NCBI RefSeq assembly: GCF_002217755.1
Contig: NZ_BCFL01000016.1
Span: 664,319-728,318, forward strand
Length of the DNA: 64,000 nt
Reading direction: 5' to 3'
Origin: Streptomyces hyaluromycini
Lineage (GTDB): Bacteria > Actinomycetota > Actinomycetes > Streptomycetales > Streptomycetaceae
In this document: piece by piece, positions 61,742 to 64,000 of the stretch
Numbering within the stretch: the first letter of the stretch is position 1
How the letters are laid out: every line of letters starts with the position of its first letter
Program-made: the position numbers and the translations under genes
Notes under the pieces: model-generated
Database searches by the model: none
What the model was told of the DNA's origin: nothing
What the model saw: the letters and a program-made list of their open reading frames with translations, nothing else

Positions 61742-61834
61742 TCAGCGACAGTCGATGTCGGCCACGCAGAGCGCGGTCACGCCGATGAGCGCCAGCTCGA
61801 TGGCGGCGCGCGCGGAGGCGTGAAGGGACGACAT
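61742..61834 (-). CDS. 30-residue leader peptide, probably leaderless
   Basis: This frame of 30 codons starts ATG at 61834 and begins MSSLHASARAAIELALIGVT, ending ALCVADIDCR. There is no Shine-Dalgarno sequence. The -10 of a strong promoter ends 7 bases upstream, so the mRNA should start at or beside the ATG, as in leaderless Streptomyces transcripts. The Cys-Arg ending and the position ahead of a transporter resemble the short leader peptides annotated before actinobacterial uptake operons, but I do not recognise this exact peptide. Confidence 0.6.
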   Translation of the reverse strand: MSSLHASARAAIELALIGVTALCVADIDCR

Positions 61835-61841
61835 GCCCAGA

Positions 61842-61870
61842 AATATGTACGAACTTTCTGCGCATGTCAA
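61842..61870 (-). promoter_or_regulatory. Near-consensus housekeeping promoter
   Basis: Reading leftward, TTGACA (61865-61870) and CATATT (61842-61847) are separated by exactly 17 bases. A perfect -35 is rare here. The predicted transcript start is at about 61835, next to the ATG of the 30-codon peptide. The promoter begins 20 bases past the DUF3152 stop. Confidence 0.75.
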
Positions 61871-61890
61871 CGTGATGTATGAGCCACCTG

Positions 61891-63381
61891 TCAACTCTTG
61901 GGGTATGGCCAGGGATTGGGCAGACAGTGGATTCCGTCATGGTCGAGGAACTTCGTCTGCTGCTGCATGACCGGCGCCAGCTCGCCGTCCTTCTCGCAGG
62001 TCACATGGCCGTAGCCGAGTCGGTGGCCGACCTCGTGGTTGATCAGCATCTGCCGGTAGGCGTGGATCTTGTCGCCGTACGTCTTGCTGCCCTGGGCCCA
62101 CCTGTACGCGTTGATCATGACGCGTTCCGTGGAGGCCGAGTCGCAGGACACGTTGTCCTCGGTCGTGTCGAGGCCGGACTTGGCGCACCACTTGGCGGTG
62201 GTGCCGGGGCTGGCGAGCGTGATCACGAAGTCGGGCTTGCCCGAGGAGACGCGCTCGAAGGTGCGGGCGCCGTCGTGGGCCCAGCTGCGGTCGTCGTTGA
62301 GTGTCTTCTGCACGGCCTCGGCGAACAGTTTCCCGTCCAGCCCGAGCCCCTGCTCCACGTCGACGCGGTAGGTGTACTTCCGTCCCTTGCCCGGCGCCTT
62401 CGCGCTCCCGGGCACGGTGGTGAACTTCCCGGACCCGGCCAGCTTGGCGCTGAGCGGGTACTTCTCGCCCATCGCCTGCTCGTACGAGAGCGTCGCCACG
62501 CTCGGCGAGGCGGAGACGGACGGCGTCGTACGGCTGTTTCCGCGCGAGGCGGCGCCGTCGGTGGCCCGTGTACCGCCCGCGGCCGACTGCGACCGTACGG
62601 CGCTGCCGTCGCGGCCGTCGACGACCTGCCCGGCGACGATCACCGCGAGCACGGTGGTGACGGCGGCGGCCGCGATCCCGGTGAAGGCACGGCCCTTGCC
62701 GCCCTTGGGCTGGGCGGCCGGTTCACCGGTGGGCGGCGCGTCGTCATCGCCGTCGTCCGTCCCGGACGGGAGCGGTGAGGCGTGCGGGCCGGAGAAGGGC
62801 GGATACGTTTCCGCACGCTGGGCGCCGATGCCGGGGCGGGGCGCGAAGACGTCGACGTCCTCGTCGAAGGCGTCGACGTAGTCCTGCCGGGGCCCACCGG
62901 GCCCGCTCCGCCGCTGCCGCGGTATCGACACCCCGGCAGCACCAGCAGCACCGGCCACCCCTGCAACACCGGCCTGCCCGCCCAACTCTCCCCAGCCACC
63001 GCCCGCTTCACGCTGCTGGGGGTGACCACCACGGACCCGGGGGACGCCGTGGGCCGGGGTCCCGTCGGGGAGGCGGTGGACGCCGTGGGCCGGGGTCCCG
63101 TCCGAGTAGCGAGGCACGCCATTCGCCGGCGTGCCGTCGGCGATCCGCGGCACTCCTCGCACAGGCGTGCCGTCGGGTATTCGCGGGACGCCCTGGGCAG
63201 GCGTACCGTCCGCGAACCGGGGCGGCCCGCCCGAGGGTGTCCCGTCGGCCGGATGTGGCACCGTCGTGCCCGCGGGCCCGCGCTCCCCGCCTCCTGGGCC
63301 CTGTTTCCGGGCCGCACGCACGTCCGCTATGTCCGCGTCGTCACCTTTGGGTGCCGGGCCGCGGCGGCTGTGGCGTCCCAC
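61891..63381 (-). CDS. DUF3152 membrane-anchored metzincin-like protein
   Basis: In this protein of about 496 residues, the N-terminal ~260 are cytosolic and disordered, with six tandem 12-residue repeats of the type DGTPAHGVPRxx and an acidic patch DAFDEDVDVFAPRP. One TM follows (FTGIAAAAVTTVLAVIVAG). The extracellular DUF3152 domain ends with NHEVGHRLGYGHVTC, a full HExxHxxGxxH metzincin zinc motif, plus conserved cysteines. GAGGGG precedes the GTG at 63381, seven bases after the hydrolase stop, making this start better than the ATG at 63480 inside the hydrolase. Rv3207c is the mycobacterial relative. Confidence 0.88.
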   Translation of the reverse strand: MGRHSRRGPAPKGDDADIADVRAARKQGPGGGERGPAGTTVPHPADGTPSGGPPRFADGTPAQGVPRIPDGTPVRGVPRIADGTPANGVPRYSDGTPAHGVHRLPDGTPAHGVPRVRGGHPQQREAGGGWGELGGQAGVAGVAGAAGAAGVSIPRQRRSGPGGPRQDYVDAFDEDVDVFAPRPGIGAQRAETYPPFSGPHASPLPSGTDDGDDDAPPTGEPAAQPKGGKGRAFTGIAAAAVTTVLAVIVAGQVVDGRDGSAVRSQSAAGGTRATDGAASRGNSRTTPSVSASPSVATLSYEQAMGEKYPLSAKLAGSGKFTTVPGSAKAPGKGRKYTYRVDVEQGLGLDGKLFAEAVQKTLNDDRSWAHDGARTFERVSSGKPDFVITLASPGTTAKWCAKSGLDTTEDNVSCDSASTERVMINAYRWAQGSKTYGDKIHAYRQMLINHEVGHRLGYGHVTCEKDGELAPVMQQQTKFLDHDGIHCLPNPWPYPKS

Positions 63382-63388
63382 TCGCCCC

Positions 63389-64000
63389 TCAGCTCCCCGC
63401 GCCCGGCGCGACCGGTCGGCCGCCGATGGTCCCGGCAGCCGGTCCGCCGGCCAACTCGTCGGCAGACGCGAGAAGTTCACGGAACGCCCCGGCCACCGCC
63501 TCCGGGTACTCCATCATCGCCACGTGCCCGGCGTCCGGCATGGACAGCAGCCGGGAGTGGCGGAAGCTGCGCGCGGCCTTCTGGGCCATGCGGTAGCTGA
63601 CGAGCTGGTCGCGGCCGCCGTAGATCAGCAGGGTGGGGGCGAGGACGCGCTCGGCCTGGCGCCAGAGCCCGTGCTGGCCGCCCAGCGTGTAGGCGTTGAC
63701 GATCCCGCGCGCGGACCGCGCCATCGCGTCCCAGAAGTACGGCAGCCGCAGCCGCCGCTCCAGCTCCGCCACCGCGTGCTCGAACGCCTCGGGCGTCACC
63801 CGGCCGGGATCGCCGTAGCAGAGGGCCAGGACGCCCCGTACCCGCTGTTCGGCGGTCCACTTGCCGGTCGTGCGGGTGAGGAGCCCGGCGACGCCGGGGA
63901 GGCCGAGGATGACCGTCGGCACGGCCGTGCGCTGGACGCGCAGCTCGGGCAGGGCCGGAGAGACGAGCGTGAGGGTGCGGACGAGGTCCGGGCGGACGGC
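63389..64000 (-). CDS. Alpha/beta hydrolase (N-terminus beyond window edge)
   Basis: The visible 203 residues are the C-terminal part of an alpha/beta-hydrolase: RPDLVRTLTLVSPALPELRV after the nucleophile elbow (which lies outside the window), cap-domain sequence WDAMARSARGIVNAY, the Asp-bearing strand APTLLIYGGRDQLVSYRMAQ and catalytic His in SMPDAGHVAMMEYPEAV. The frame is open through base 64000 with no need for an internal start. It is probably co-transcribed with the DUF3152 gene, 7 bases downstream. Substrate unknown. Confidence 0.88.
   Translation of the reverse strand, partial: AVRPDLVRTLTLVSPALPELRVQRTAVPTVILGLPGVAGLLTRTTGKWTAEQRVRGVLALCYGDPGRVTPEAFEHAVAELERRLRLPYFWDAMARSARGIVNAYTLGGQHGLWRQAERVLAPTLLIYGGRDQLVSYRMAQKAARSFRHSRLLSMPDAGHVAMMEYPEAVAGAFRELLASADELAGGPAAGTIGGRPVAPGAGS

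Larger units (their letters stand above)
61576..61890 (-). promoter_or_regulatory. Regulatory region of the second oligopeptide importer operon
   Basis: This 315-base stretch between the DUF3152 stop and the binding-protein ATG holds, in transcript order, a near-consensus promoter (61842-61870), a 30-codon peptide frame starting at or next to the predicted transcript start (61742-61834), and a Crp-like dyad that can also fold as a hairpin (61683-61700). The last ~100 bases before the ATG show nothing further. The arrangement suggests leader-controlled expression. Confidence 0.6.

Noticed and set aside
63382..63480. Longer N-terminus of the DUF3152 protein starting at 63480
   Set aside because: It would overlap the alpha/beta hydrolase by 92 bases, and the GTG at 63381 has a suitable ribosome-binding site directly after the hydrolase stop.

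Overview
The window is high-GC actinobacterial chromosome, almost certainly from a Streptomyces. The signs are codon bias strong enough that most long opposite-strand frames stay open, frequent GTG starts, ATGA/GTGA overlaps in operons, wblC, a CatR-type Fur regulator, SigR-type promoters, and a gene order that I recall from around SCO5170-SCO5208 of S. coelicolor. It reads as core chromosome: I see no insertion sequence, prophage, integrase or CRISPR array. The gene at each end of the window is cut by the window edge.

Layout. 1-5437: an oligopeptide/dipeptide ABC importer, with a fused double ATPase and two permeases on the minus strand and the substrate-binding lipoprotein divergent on the plus strand. 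5478-9846: a TetR regulator, histidinol-phosphatase (hisN), a CBS-pair protein, and a catalase divergent from its Fur-family regulator CatR, with a perfect palindromic operator between them. 9902-12270: two identical initiator tRNA genes flanking a Sel1/TPR-repeat protein. 12368-21630: a UPF0182 membrane protein, a PPA1309-family protein, a PDZ/Lon-like protease, moaE, an NAD-dependent epimerase, a DUF2342 zinc protein and a Nudix hydrolase. 21727-25578: a TerD-AIM24 fusion, two AIM24 paralogues and a YgjP-type metallopeptidase.

25805-50954 contains most of a neighbourhood also known from Mycobacterium tuberculosis (about Rv3193c-Rv3207c, recalled from memory). It holds an E1-like ThiF protein overlapping an AarF/UbiB kinase, the multidrug-resistance regulator wblC with a long leader, the helicase uvrD2, a mycoredoxin, a methyltransferase, nudC, an M20 dipeptidase, the helicase-nuclease pair adnA-adnB, an alkyltransferase-like protein, a large flippase-like membrane protein with a pseudokinase-like middle, two paralogous secreted tripeptidyl aminopeptidases, and moeZ. 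The UPF0182, Lon-like and DUF2342 genes upstream and the DUF3152 gene at 61891 belong to the same neighbourhood. Two blocks sit inside it: a five-gene polysaccharide-like operon (51018-56020) and a second oligopeptide importer (56249-61575).

Shared logic. Several genes concern stress and genome maintenance. The mycoredoxin and moeZ each carry an exact SigR-type promoter (GGAAT-N18-GTT), linking them to thiol-oxidative stress. catR/catalase respond to peroxide. wblC has an A/T-flanked promoter, a well-translated upstream ORF and a terminator hairpin, the layout expected for ribosome-mediated attenuation by antibiotics. UvrD2 and AdnAB act in DNA repair.

The least-described elements are a 30-codon peptide gene that appears leaderless, placed directly behind a near-consensus promoter at the head of the second oligopeptide operon (61742-61870); the GT4/epimerase/spherulin-4 operon, which resembles a reduced Pel-like polysaccharide locus; the TerD-AIM24 operon; the orphan E1-like protein paired with a UbiB kinase; and a small basic protein translationally coupled to wblC.
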